Below, piece by piece: positions 20,484-33,332 of a DNA stretch of 64,000 bases. Positions within the stretch are counted from its first letter, which is position 1; each line of letters starts with the position of its first letter. The notes beneath the pieces were generated by a model that was given only the letters and a program-made list of their open reading frames with translations, did no database searches and was not told the DNA's origin. The DNA is taken from the NCBI GenBank assembly GCA_029204225.1, contig CM055101.1, forward strand, positions 38,237,374-38,301,373, written 5' to 3'. A program made the position numbers and the translations under genes. This stretch comes from Diphasiastrum complanatum. Lineage: Eukaryota > Streptophyta > Lycopodiopsida > Lycopodiales > Lycopodiaceae.

Positions 20484-23400
20484 TAGGGAGTGTTAATAAA
20501 TTATGAACTGATGCATGATTTGAAAAATATCCAAAATCATGATACTAATTCGTATTTTGATATGACAGTTGTTTGGAAAACTTTGGATATCTGGAGTGAA
20601 TGGTCCACTTATTGACGCTAACAATCGCTTCTCGATGCGTAATACGAAAGCTTTTTGCTTTCAATGTAAACAACCAACGAACTTCACACGTATGCCACGT
20701 TTATCGTGCTCTATTCTTGTTGTGGCGTTTTGCATAGAGTTACTTTGAAAGGTGAGATTCTTGGGCGTGTTCTTGATTTCATCCTTTTCTTCAATTGCTT
20801 GATCATGATAGAGACAACCTCAAAGAACAACTACTGCATACTCAGATTCGTGGTCATTTTGCAGTAGATGGAGTTGGAAATGTGATAGGGTTTGAAAACG
20901 TGATGGATTAGGATTTATACAGACATGGTTCAAGATATGGTTGTAGTTTTCACTTTAGCTTAGAAAGATGTCCTTTTACTTGTACAATGCCACAAACCTT
21001 CTCTTTCCTGAAATAAAATCTGCTCTACATCTCTATACATAACCCAATATTGTGTATTGTTATGCTTTAATACTATTGCACATTGAAATATTCAATATGT
21101 TACTGCTTTCAACGAGGTGTACGTGTGAAATGTTGAGCCTTTTCAACCTTCTTGTTTTTCGAAATTGCTATACTAAATTGCTATTGAAGGTCAATGTTTC
21201 GAAAAATATAAATTAAGTTCAAATTCAAGTTCCAGGTCTGAATATCTTCAAAAAAAATTTGAACATAATATAACATCATTACTTAGTTCAAATTAATATC
21301 ATTATAGCGATATTTGCATGCTTTTTAAAGTCACATAAAGCGTGCTTTTGACAGGGGTTGGCCCCAAAAAAATGTATAGACCACAATTAATAGAACTCCA
21401 AATTGACATGTTCCCAAAAAAAAAGTTCCCTGAATTCTGTACATTTCAGTTCCCAGGTTCATCATTCTTTGTTACATTTAAATTACAATATCTTCTAAAT
21501 GTATCCAATGTTGTCGTAATTAAAAAATAGAATGAATATGGTCCAGACACCTGTTTGCTGTATTGAATGAAGGTACATGTAACAAAGTTCATACGCTTGG
21601 ATTTTTATAGTTTGGCAATAAAAAATTGGAATCCATGGCCAAAAGTTGTTATTTTTAGATGTCCTTTTTAATTTCATACTTGTAGACATTTGCAACAATC
21701 AACTGTTGTTTGTCTTTATAAATAATAAACGTAATGACATAGAACTGATGATTTACAATCATGGTTGTCATAACAAATACTTACATTGATGTGCCTGAGA
21801 AGTATTTTGGTACAAAATTATAAGCAGGATCAAAATTTGACATGTGCATGTACTTTTTACTTGTTTGCTTGTTTTATTTTGTTATTCGTTTGTGTTGCGC
21901 TTGTTAGGCGTAGATCTGTGAACAATATTTGTACATAATCTAGTTTCTACCAATCTCCATGTTTCCAGCTTCCTGTACAAAAGCCTATCGATAGCCCTTT
22001 TTAATATGGAATTCGTTTGCCCATTCATTTTATGACAAACACTACATAATTATTATTACCACAGTAGAATTTTGTAAAATTATTCAAGCAAGAGTAGAAG
22101 AAGGTTGACTGAACCGATGCAGAACACAGCAGCAGGCCCTTTGCACTATCTCAAATTCCATTGTTCGGGAGTCTAATTTCACAACGCTTCTAAAATTCAC
22201 CCTTTACCAATGTGCAGCGTTTAATTTTTTTGCCTGGTTTTTGACTTAGGTTCTGACACTGTTTTAATACTATTCCATAGCTTCGGACCTACAAAAGACT
22301 GAGACAGAAAATATCGTACTTATTATAAAACCTACGCAATTAGATTTTCGAAGCTCATTTCAAAATCGTAGTGCTTTTTTACGTGTCCAGGCTTTCAGAT
22401 TAGGAGCTAGTTCTTTTTCTTATTTTTGTACATGTACTACAAAAAACCAACTTGTATCAATATTCCTAAATCTTGGATTTTTTTGGTGAACTATACACCT
22501 ATTCGTTGCATCTTTTAATACATACACGTTATACTTACCTGGTTCCTGAAACAGGCTATCCTGAATAGCAGTAATGCTCGAGTTCCTAGATTAAGTCACT
22601 TTCATATTCCATAGGAAACTAGAAGGGAAATGGATCCAGTAAAAAAAAACGAGTTACTTAGCCTTAAAGAATGAATTTCGGCATTACCTTCTTGTTTGCA
22701 AGAAGAAATTCATGCTTATCTTAAAGCATACTACTACAGGTGAGGCTAAAATAAGGCCTTTAGACTATGGAGCAGCGTGCAATCAATATCAACACATTGC
22801 ACTTGCATTCTTCATCGCTTTAGGGGTACATACCTTGGAAGCAGAAACGACATACCAGTCATCATTTTCTTACTATGGACGTCGAATTAATATAGAGTGG
22901 CCTACACACGAACAAGACATTCTCATGATTCATGCCACTCTCCCAAAAGAACAAGTTGCTTGGATCCCAACCTCAACATTTTCTACATAAATCCCATGCA
23001 TTATATCTTATATACTTTTTAGTAATTGTATATAGAAAACCTGGAAACTAATACTACGTTCATACGACCGAACTAAAACCCATGGTCATGTACAAAGTCA
23101 AAATACATGAATAGTTTGTTAGTTACCTAGTTTACATCATAATGACCTATGAACAGTTCATCAAAATAGATGCTTATTTTTTTGATCAAAAATTAGTCGG
23201 GATAGGCCGTTTCGGATAGAGCCAATCTAATTTGAGATTGGAATGTTTTTAAAGAACAAAGTTTCTGAAACCCTGTATATTTGAGGCTTTTATTAAGGCA
23301 TTTTTTAAATTGACTATTATTTCGACTCAGAAATGGAACTGCCACATTTTCCCATTGCATTCAATCAGATTATGCATGCTGAGGTTTACTGTTTTAGATT

Positions 23401-25030
23401 GTCTGCAATTCTGCAAATAAATTTCAAAATTCATGTCTATACTTGATTTTTGTTAGGTGCTATTTTAAAATTAACATGCTTGCAAAAAAGCAACCACTCT
23501 TTGCTATCACAACCGATACACGTAATCCAAAAAAAACTATGAGGATGTTGTCTATAATAAGAGGTAGTCACATATAGAATGTTCTTTACGCAACTTCGAA
23601 GTTCTTGTATATAACTTCCTTACAATTTCACACATATGTAATTCCTTCCACATTTGTTGGATGTCGTTTGTAGTAAATTGTTTGAAAATCCCATCCAATT
23701 CCAATTACCATCAATTTGGTTTATCTACAAGTTCATGTCTAAATAGTGTACCATTTGCATGGAATACTGACAATAGTAGTAACAAATTTGACCGTCGAAA
23801 CTCAGAATCAACTGCGAAGTTTTGTTGTTTTTGGAGTTCTCAATCGACCTGCTTATTTATTTGCAGACTCCTGCTAGCCAAAGCTTTCAAAAATTGGCCC
23901 GCTACACCACAAGTCACGCAAAAACTTTACTTAAATTACAAAAGTGAGTATTAACTTGAAACTTTTGATTCTCACTTTCGCTAATGAACAAATCATCGTC
24001 AACATTTTCTGAAAACTTTCTGCCTAGTCTATTAATTGTTTCAACTTTCATTTACCAATCGTTACGTACTTTCTGCCTACTCTATTAATTGTCTCGCCTT
24101 TCATTTCGCAATCGTTAGAAACAATTTCTACGTAAGAAAAACAATATTGGTTGCTTTTGAAAGATTGTCATGTGTACTGCCTGCGATAGCCATAACAGAC
24201 TAGGTTATGGACTTCAAACATACGAATCCGACTTACGTTATCTATATTCCGATAATTTCCATCTTGTCACATTCAACAAGCTCTGTCATACATTTAAAGT
24301 CAACGGTAGTACTATCGTTCTATATAATAGACTAAAACTCCACCACGTCTTCCTCAGAAAGAATTGAACCGTCATCCTTACTCTCTCTTTGTCTCTCTTT
24401 CAGAATCTTTATTTTGTCAACAAATCGACATAAACTATTTTCCAGTATTCATGGTTGTATTTCTTGTTTTTTTGTATCTAATTGTAAAAATTCTCAATCA
24501 GCGCTTCTTTTGCAGCAACTTTTGCTTCGAGTTTCGGTTCAGCTTCAAAATTCGTACTATTTTTGTGTTTCTTTGCTTGTAAACTACGCAGACGCACTAA
24601 TAAAGCCACAGTTTCTTCCTCTTCTATGAACTCAATGAGATCCTGATCATAGGATATGTGTAGCTACACTTATTGTTTTTTTTTTAGGCCTATGGACTTA
24701 CTGATTACCTTATTTTCCACATTTATGTTTGTAACGTATTTATTGTCTAGAGCTTCAAGATCTGTTTTGTCATCCAAAATTGCACCAATAACATTTCCAA
24801 AGAGGCGCTTAATGCTATAAAAAAACTAGGTCAAAGGCATCTTGTAAGTCTAATATTTGAAAATGGAAGATCACAACCGGCTCCTTTTATGTTGCTATTA
24901 CACGTTTTACTTGTATGAGTTCTGGTTCTTCAATTTTAAATACCATACCAAATTCTTTACTGTGACCTCTCCATAATTCTTGGTATTCTTATAAAGCGAT
25001 CGAGTAATTGATCTGAACCTTCTTCTTCTG
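20484..25030. other. AT-rich stretch with unrecognised open frames
   Basis: About 4.5 kb with no family motif. A plus-strand frame at 22712-22990 (92 aa) has protein-like composition (YGAACNQYQHIALAFFIALG, EWPTHEQDILMIHATLP) and could be an exon of an unknown gene. Another at 23661-23954 is weaker. If the RPA-like and Rep pieces flanking this region belong to one Helitron, this is its interior. Confidence 0.35.
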
Positions 25031-25039
25031 TTCTTGAAT

Positions 25040-25680
25040 TTCTGGATAAACTTGTAACCAGGCACATGAAAAAAATCCTGGAATTTTAAAATGAAACTCT
25101 AAAAGCTCATAAAAATGATACTCGTAATTGTTGCTGCGCAAATTCCTTACAACAATCAGAATGATGTCATGTACTATTCCTTATATATTGTTTCATACCC
25201 ATGTTGTTGAAGGATAGTAGCCTCTAGGAACCTATTTGTGGGACCAGTTAGATCTTGCAATGTTCGTATTCTGGATGCTCTGAGAGGTGAGGGATGCTGG
25301 AGGTGGATGCATCTTCAAATTATAGACCAAATATATCATAGTTGCCAGGTGATTTCGATTGAAAAGATTCACACAAATTTGAAATTCCCTCAAAATTTGT
25401 AGATAAAGTTGTAGCCAAACACATGAAAAAAATCCTAGAATTCTAAAACGAAATTCTGTAGGCCCAAAAAATGGTACTCGTACCTGTCATCAGATTCCTT
25501 ACAGCAACCAGAATGTTGTCATGTACCTGTTGTTTATATACTATTTCATACCCATGTTCTTCAAAGACAGTAGCCTCTAAGAACCTATTTGTGGGACCAG
25601 TAAGGTCTTGCAAAGTTCGTGTTCTGGATGCTCTAAGAGGTGAGGGATGCTGGAGGTGGATACATCTTCAGATTCTAAGT
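25040..25680. repeat. Tandem duplication, about 360-bp offset
   Basis: Copy 1 (25040-25320) and copy 2 (25385-25680) share CACATGAAAAAAATCCT, then TTCATACCCATGTT, GACAGTAGCC-like and AACCTATTTGTGGGACCAGT, ending with GAGGGATGCTGGAGGTGGAT. Divergence is perhaps 15 percent by eye. The downstream part of copy 2 continues into the segment also found at 17.3 kb. Confidence 0.85.
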
Positions 25681-26010
25681 TTCCAGTGAGATAGATGCTT
25701 CTGTCTGGAGTCTGAAAAGGCTTGGTCCTCCTATTTTTTGTCTTATGCTTCCTTGTCGCTGACCTGGAGTTCGGCAATAGATTGTTGCTTCTACGTGCAC
25801 TTTCAGGTGTAATTCAAGGACTGACATGCTCGTTGTAATCGGCATTGCTATCTTTACACAGATTGTGAGTAAGGGGCTTAGATCTGGAACTTGGTCTACC
25901 TGTTCTAGAATTTGTTTTGATTGCCACAAGCCAGACCGGAAGTTGCTTCAAAGGTAATTGGATTGAGAGATGATGGAGACGTGAGCAGAGTTTTCTCTAA
26001 TTGGATTTGG
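25681..26010. repeat. Diverged duplicate of the 17.3-18.3 kb segment
   Basis: See the matching entry at 17310. Shared landmarks here are GACCTGGAGTTCGG, GAGTAAGGGGCTTAG and AATTGGATTGAGAGATG. Minus-strand frames have basic, Ser/Arg-rich composition (SRSATRKHKTKNRRTK) but no recognisable domain. Confidence 0.7.
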
Positions 26011-26476
26011 GCTTCGCGTGAATGGCTACATAAGAGTCTTCATAAATAAGGTATGCAAACACAAAATACACATTTGCTTGAGGCGAAACTCTTGAGCTTT
26101 GCTACGCACTTCGGTTGACAGAGAAAGCACTTTTAATGTCCACCAGACAGGCTTCATGTTTTCTTTGGAGAATAAATTCTTGCTGAACATCAGCATAAGG
26201 TTTTGATATGTATATATTGACATGTTGGTGCTTCGATACAAGGAGCTGAGTCAAGTGATGTGCATGTATATCTTCTGAAGCCAAATTTAAATGCTTTAGA
26301 CCTCTAGAAGGATGCATATGTCTTGACACACACCAGACTATTTGATTGCTTTTTCAGCCATTGAGAACTATCATCATTTTTCAGATATCGTCATATTTGA
26401 TGAACAGTCTACTTGCGTGTGGACTTGAATAATCACGCTCTATAGGTAGAGTCATCAAAAAACTTTGTTTTCAAGT

Positions 26477-26773
26477 TCAGAGAGTTGTTTTAGATAGGTT
26501 CAGAATCGCAGGCAGAGAAATTTGGTTTATGAAAGATTCACAGAATACCATCTGACCAATTTTTGATCTCGCAAAAAAAGTATGAGCTGTAATCAAGTTG
26601 TAGACACCAAGCAACATATCTTGTGTTGCGCTTGTTATTGTCTGATCACCCTGGAAACAAGCGAACTGATTTTCTGCAGCCACCAGTTCCCGTGTTTCGA
26701 GCTTTGCTTCAATGGACTGTAGAATGTATAGGTGAGATGCATACAACTGAGATGCATTGCCATCAAAACCCAA
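26477..26773 (-). CDS. Unrecognised protein-like fragment
   Basis: A 98-codon minus-strand frame reads like a folded protein (LYASHLYILQSIEAKLETRE, then FACFQGDQTITSATQDMLLG, then YNLITAHTFFARSKIGQ). A possible intron donor context (TTCCAG followed by GGTGATC) lies inside, so the exon limits are unclear. I do not recognise the family. A further minus-strand frame at 26102-26329 may belong to the same decayed gene. It could be a fragment captured by the surrounding mobile DNA. Confidence 0.3.
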   Translation of the reverse strand: MGFDGNASQLYASHLYILQSIEAKLETRELVAAENQFACFQGDQTITSATQDMLLGVYNLITAHTFFARSKIGQMVFCESFINQISLPAILNLSKTTL

Positions 26774-28480
26774 CGTCCTATGAGACAGTTAGAATATGAT
26801 TTATTCCAAATGTATTGTTAATATGCAATTTAGAAGAAACATTAAACTATGTACATAAAAAATGGGTGGACAATTGCCAAAAACTTTATTTTTGTCACGA
26901 ACCTGTGCTTCTTATTTGTCTCTAACCTTGCTGTTCATTCTTGTATTGGCTCAAAATTGTGGTGAATCTCTTTTCTTAACTACTTGCAAATTATTTTGTT
27001 TGCAAATTCTGTCAATGTACTCAACCTCTATCAACTTCTGGTTTTCGGTTTTTGTATTCAAATACTTACAAAATAGCTGCAACATTGCCATATTGTCATT
27101 CTGACAACCAGTTTCAATAGTATTATTTTCAAAGATTCTGAATTCCCTGTACCAAATTGTAAAATGTTGCAACTGCTGTTTTTTAGAACAAAAACCTACT
27201 TTCTTAGATGGTTTGAAAAACTGACATCAGAATGCATTGAGATTGTGTCTATTTCATGTCCTTTTACATTTCATATGGGACTATGATCAAAAATAATTTA
27301 CTAAATTCTGAAGAGAAGTACCCTCATTATATTCACGTCCTCTATAAAGAATCGTATAGTAACAAGCTACCTGTTTAACGAGCCCAGTTATGCAGTACAT
27401 CCGTTAGTTGTGTGCAATGATAGTTCTTCCTCTGCACATGTCCTCTAAAAAAAAAAAATTATCCCATTTTTTTTGAACTGACCCAGTCTACCAAAATTGA
27501 CTAAATTGAGAATCAAATATTATGTTTCAATCATCATTCAAACAACGCCCAAAACTGAAATTCGTACTTTGATTTGGATATCTTTCTTTCTGATTCCTCA
27601 TGATCACGACACTAGCAATCATTTCTTTCATTGTCTGTCGTTAGTTCCTTTTAATTATGTCTCTTCAAAAACACCTCCCTGTCTATAATTTATTAGCTCT
27701 GCTCCAATAAGAGAACTCGATTAGTCACTCTTGGAAAGTAGATACTTGCAACACATGTGACAGATATTGGAAAAGTACACTGGAAAGTACACAGATTTAT
27801 TGACGATACTAGGCAAAGCCTCTTGTACCTATGCTCCTTGAATCGTGTGATTGTTGATGTGCTTTAACTTACCAATTTCAGTAGTTTACAAGTTCTTCCT
27901 CAACAATCAGGCTTACAACCATTAACATCTTTAGATCATAGATTCCAGTGGTTAATAAGTTCTTTTTGACAAAAATTTCTCTCCGAGAACAAAATTGCAA
28001 TACAAGAGCAAAATTAGAGACAAGCAAACTGAAACAATCTCTTCAGTCATAGCACTAGTGTATCTCATAGCACTGAAACATTTTCTGAAACAATCTCCTT
28101 AGTCATAGCACTAGTGTATCTCATAGCACTTTGTATTACGATTAAAACAAGAACCGTATTTTAATACTAATTCACATCAAATAATAAGAGCTCTAAATTT
28201 GTCGTTCGCATTCATAATAGAATAATAGAATGTACCTAATACTGATAGCGACTTTAAATTCAGAAACCATAATTTTTGTTTTTCATTCTACTAGTTTTTA
28301 AAATTCATATTCGTCCTGCGTCATGTTATCAACATGTTTTCACATTCCTTTTGCAGGTAACAAAAACTGAATAACATTTCTAATCACAAAACAACACTTT
28401 TTGATAAAATAAAACAATATAGCCACTCCAACAAACATTCAACTTTGATACATTTCTAAACCCTGTTTCCAGAAACAAAA
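26774..28480. other. AT-rich stretch without a supported gene
   Basis: I see no motif-bearing frame. A 45-bp unit is tandemly repeated at 28031-28075 and 28087-28131 (GAAACAATCTC, CATAGCACTAGTGTATCTC). From about 28330 the plus strand becomes very A-rich, which marks the start of the Helitron Rep relic. Confidence 0.5.
28031..28131. repeat. Tandem duplication, 56-bp offset
   Basis: Copies at 28031 and 28087 share GAAACAATCTC, TCATAGCACTAGTGTATCTC and ATAGCACT with only a few changes. Confidence 0.9.
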
Positions 28481-28481
28481 T

Positions 28482-30660
28482 ATGAGCACCGAAACAAATA
28501 TTGAAACTTCACAACATTCTGATCTGAATAAGAACAATGTGACTTGGACATCTACCATGACAGGTATACTAAAAACATTACTTGAAACTAACTCCAACTG
28601 TACTCGAAAACAAATTGCAACAAAACTTCAACAGATATTTCCTGAACTACACCATACTACAGGAACTATATTTTATCGTATCAAAATATTACAAAAACAA
28701 CATAAAATTAACAAAAACTCTTTACCAACATGGACATGTGATATGACAAATTATATCGAGCAACTTGTGCAACAAACACCGACATTATCCAAAAAAGATA
28801 TTATCAATGAATTTCAAACAAAATTTTCTACTACAATAAAAAACAATCATATTTATATCGTATACGGAAAGCATATAGTAATCATAAACATTTAAACAAT
28901 CCACTTATTATGAATACTAATAACTCTTCTCGGAAACCAAAATTCAACAAACAATATTGGACTCGATCTTTATTATTAGTTATCAAACAATAAATATTGC
29001 AACATCCTACACTATCAGCAAGACAACTCATGGCTCCATTTCTAAATATGCATCCTAATGCAACGTGTATGAAACTTAGTATTTTAAATAGAATCACACT
29101 CACTCGACATCATATACTATGTAACAAAACCAAAATCACGAATTTCAACTCAAAAACTACCAATCAAACAACCAAACGACTTGATAATTGTAACTTGATT
29201 TTAATAAAATATTACGAACATATCGAAGATGCTCCGCTTTATCTGTGTATCAGTTGCGAGTTCATTTGCTTTTATTTTCAAACTCATACTGCAAATGTTG
29301 AAAACATAAATTTCATAAAAACATTCAAAAACATCCCTTCCAATCTATATACAAATAAATTTTTTTACATATGCAAAGATTGTAGAAAATATGTACTACA
29401 AAACAAAGTCCCCAAATTTTTAACGCCTATAAATATGTGTTTAAATGTTGAAATACCTTGAACTACAATACTCAATGAATTAGAAGAACGTCTACTAGCT
29501 CCTAGAATTGCATTTTTACAAATATGTGAATTAGCACGTCAAGGACAACTTGGAGCAACTGGAAGCATTATAATGTACTTGCTAATCTTGACAAAATACA
29601 ACATACTACCACATTTTATTGACAATGACAGTGCTATGATTATTGGTCTTAAAAGAAAGCTTGAATACAAAACCAATTACATGATTGGTAAAGTCCGACC
29701 CATAAAACTAATGGCTGCTCTTTTTTATCTTTCCAAAACACAATTGTACAAAAAACTAGGCATTTAAATTAATCATTCATGGAAAACATACTTTCACATA
29801 CAAAATCATTGACCACACATGAATCCAGAAGTTACGAAATTAATAATGAAGAAAATGCCATAGATGACACGTTGATATATCCATTTACAGGTAATGAATA
29901 TGTTATCGATTATGAACATTGTTACAAAACTATTGCTCCTTGTGAAGGTCAAAATCCTATTGGAATATTTCAAGATCCATATGTTGAAGAGCTTAATTAC
30001 CCGACTCTATATTTCGGATCCCACCGTAGAATACCAATTTTTGATAAATATACATACCAACAGATCGCAAAATGGGAACTATTACATTATAAACACAAAT
30101 TTGTACAACATACAACAAACCTATTTTAAAGCAATCAAAATACTTATTCAACAAGTACTTAGTTCTATTTGGATAAGATTAAGAAAAGACACACTCCAAC
30201 ATAAGAAACTGACAGCAAAAGATGTAATTCATGATACAAATATTGAACAAATACTACAATCTAATTTAGGCTACCGAAGATTTTGATCATGTTCGCACAT
30301 CGCCTGATTACAAATACAAATTATGTAACAATGTTTTTGTGATGATGCGACAACTAGGTCCACCAACATTTTTCATAACATTATCTTCGGCCAAACAAAA
30401 ATGGTCACCACTCATGAATTGCTTACAAAAATTAAATTCAAACATTCTGCAATGTGACACATACAAAAATGAAAATAAGTTTTCTAGAAACTTAATCAAA
30501 CATGATCCAACAACATGTGCAAGATACTGTATCATGAAGATTAATGTGATACGCACATTGATACTTATAAAAACAAATATTTTGGGAAAAATTGAAGATA
30601 ATTTTTTTTGTCACCGAATTTCAAAATTGTGGTAGTGTGGACACCAACAAATCATATGCA
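28482..30660 (+). pseudogene. Helitron Rep N-terminal region, frameshifted, ending at a mutated HUH motif
   Basis: Plus-strand frames, broken by stops and shifts, follow Helitron-like replicase order. First come three HTH-like repeats beginning W-T (28536, 28730, 28957). Then two CxxC pairs (LCISCEF near 29250, YICKDCRKYVLQNKVP near 29370), LEERLLAPRIAFLQICELAR (29480-29540), GLKRKLEY and GKVRPIKLMAAL (29645-29715), EGQNPIGIFQDPYVEELNYP (29944-30003), SPDYKYKLCNNVF then MMRQLGPPTFFITLSSAKQKW (30300-30405), HDPTTCARY (30501-30527) and EFQNCGS (30616-30636). These match the Helitron_like_N/Rep family that precedes the HUH nuclease and PIF1-like helicase. The metal-binding His-x-His reads D-T-N (30640-30648) and no helicase follows. 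A run of eight T at 30602-30609 marks the last frameshift. Strong A-richness separates it from its neighbours. Confidence 0.8.
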
Positions 30661-30719
30661 TATTATGTATTGTCATGCTTTTCATTAAATGCATACCACC
30701 CTTGAAAACAAAATTAATT

Positions 30720-30907
30720 TTAAAAAAGGTGTATACTTATACCTTGTTTATACTCGGTTGGTATCACCCTTGCACTACCCAAGCCGATCGATACCATCCA
30801 CCAATTTGATAACATAATTTAATTCATACTCGGCTATTTAAAAAAAAATTAAAAGTGTAATACTGGACCCGACTAGTATTAAAAATATCAATACCAGCCC
30901 AACACTA
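30720..30907. mobile_element. hAT-type MITE fragment (3' end)
   Basis: The segment ends ATACCAGCCCAACACTA and holds GGTTGGTATCACCCTTG, closely like the complete MITE at 36623-37090 (ATACCCGCCCAACACTG, GGCTGGTATCACCCTTG). The other terminus is missing, so it is truncated. It lies just downstream of the dead Helitron Rep. Confidence 0.65.
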
Positions 30908-33100
30908 GTTAGAACTTGGGTGGTTGATCCCAATGGAACGAAGAACTCTCTTATCAGCACATCACACATGGACACCATACATGGACAGATTTTGGCTTTG
31001 CCCTTTTTGCAATGACGCCTTGGAAATAGTAAAGCTAAAGTGCAAACTCCTCACTTACTTACCTTAGAAAAGGGGAGGGAGGGAGGGAGAAAATAAATGC
31101 ATAATAATTAAAGGAAAAGTAAAAATAATAATAATATGACTTTTACCTCATTAACTTTGTCTTAATAGCGGTAAACTATTGTGAGGATTTACTAAAAGCT
31201 AAGGTTGTCACTCCTATGTGAGTTGGAGCATTAAAGAATTAGTTACTCAAAACTTAGTGCTTTATGTAAGTCGCTCGCAAAACCACTGCTAGTATTAGGT
31301 TGCGCAATAAGCTCTAAAGCAACTATTCCTACCTACAACCACAGCATGCCAAAAGATTATAAGAGCTTAAGAATATTGTATTACGATAGGAATACATTGA
31401 CAACAAAAACAAGGTGATTAGTATATTAGAAGAAGCTTTGCTTTATGCAAGCCATTAAGATTGTTGAAAAATATAAATAAATACAAAGTTTGCATTTTAA
31501 GAAAAATCTAAAACTCAAAAGATAAACTCATTTCAATGGTCAAACTCACTTAGGAGTGGCACCTCAACTTTAGCATATCATCACAATAGCTTATCGCTAT
31601 CAAGGCAATGCTAAAAAAACAAAGACATAGTGGTGTGGCACTATGATTTTGGCATTTATTGAAAGCTTTGCACAATAAGATTAAAAAAATATCATTAAAC
31701 TTTTTATGAAGACATCCATATATTTTCAATGCAAATGGATTGAAGTACACAATTTTGATAGTCTTGAGTTGCGTGAGATGCAATAGCCCTTTAGTGGTGG
31801 AAGTGCAACAAAGAACGTCTTGTCGAGAAAGATCAACAATAACAACATCTCCAAGAATGCAAAACCCCTTGTGTAAAAGAATAAGATCTTCACAACAATG
31901 AGATGACTACAAAGTAGACTTTTGCAAAATGTGTGTTTGCTCTCAAACAACAAGGAAACCATTGTCAAAAGCAATAGCAATAAGTACATTGTGAATGGAA
32001 TCATGTGACACAATATGATTACCATCGGAGAAGTGCATGATTACATAGGTACTTAGTAAACAGTGTCAACAATGAATCTTGGCAAACTACCCTTCACAAG
32101 TGTCAAAAGTACACGATCCCAACAATCAGCCAAAGATACGTAATAAAGTATCATTGAAACTCCGCAACAATAATAATACAACAAGAGTAGGAAAAACTAA
32201 TCACAAAGGATACTCAATACATTGAAAAAAACATCAAGTGAGAATGTCGAAAACAACTTGTGAATTTCCAAGCCTTGAGAACAAATTAAACTGATGAACA
32301 TAAAATGTGACAAACTCAAGATTGCCAGTAGGAATACCAGGTGCCCTAATGTTGTGCTCAAGGGTCATGAATCTTCTATGTAGAGAAAAATATGCATGAA
32401 GGCCTCAAAGAAACCAAACACACATTGACCTATTCATTGTAACTCCCATAGCCGAAAGCTTTGTCTAAAAAATAATAGAAGAATGACATCACTAGCATGT
32501 CCCACAATATGTGTTTCATATGCAATGGAGGAAAACATACAAGTGAATGTGTCATGTGCCAAATCCCAAGCAAATAGCAATTACAAGAGAAGTAAAGCTA
32601 GAAGCAATAAAAATACAAAGCATCCAAGATAGCATATCCATAGAAAGCTAGAAACACGAAGATCTCCATAGAATCACATTAGCAATGGAAAGAAGAGTAC
32701 AAAGCAATGGAAAATGAGCATGAATTCATGTGGATAGGGCACATGAGACCTAGCAATGGAAATCCCCATATTCGATCCATGCATCTAGCTCGGTCCTAGC
32801 TTCCGCTCACAAACCCAACTGATTTTCGACAGGATCAAAGCTATAAAATGAGGCATTGTCTAATCGAACGAGTGCAAAAGGAGTTAAGTATTTATGTGGT
32901 TGTGTGAGCATGAGCAATCATGAAGTATTAGAGAGGTTTTTAGCAAAAATCATGGAAGCTCTCTATGTGGGACTATTGTGAGATAATAGAAGCTTCTATG
33001 TTCAGGCCATTAAGATTTTGAGGTCGCTATCCTATAGTTTATGAGTTAGCCATGAGCTTATACTATCCGCCGATCGATCTAGCCTGCTAGTTCAGAACTA
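30908..33100. other. A-rich stretch without a supported gene
   Basis: No family motif on either strand. The sequence is A-rich on the plus strand, with minus-strand Leu/Phe-rich frames at 31550-32025 that look compositional. Its texture suggests old retroelement non-coding DNA. Confidence 0.4.
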
Positions 33101-33332
33101 TTTCAGGTGTCATAGATAGCCATGGTAGTTCTAATAGAAAGATGCTTAGCTTGGTCAGTGAGTTAGCAATGTGGAATAAGGAATATATGGAACAAACAAA
33201 GATCGTGAACTGAACATTTCAGGTGTCATAGATAGCCATGGTAGTTCTAATAGATAGATGCTTAGCTTGATCAGTGAGTTAGCAATGTGGAATAAGGAAT
33301 ATATAGAACAAACAAAGATCGTCAACTGAAAC
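33101..33332. repeat. Tandem duplication, 116-bp units
   Basis: Two nearly identical copies start at 33101 and 33217 with TTTCAGGTGTCATAGATAGC and run through TTAGCAATGTGGAATAAGG to AACAAACAAAGATCGT. Only a handful of substitutions separate them, so the duplication is recent. Confidence 0.95.
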
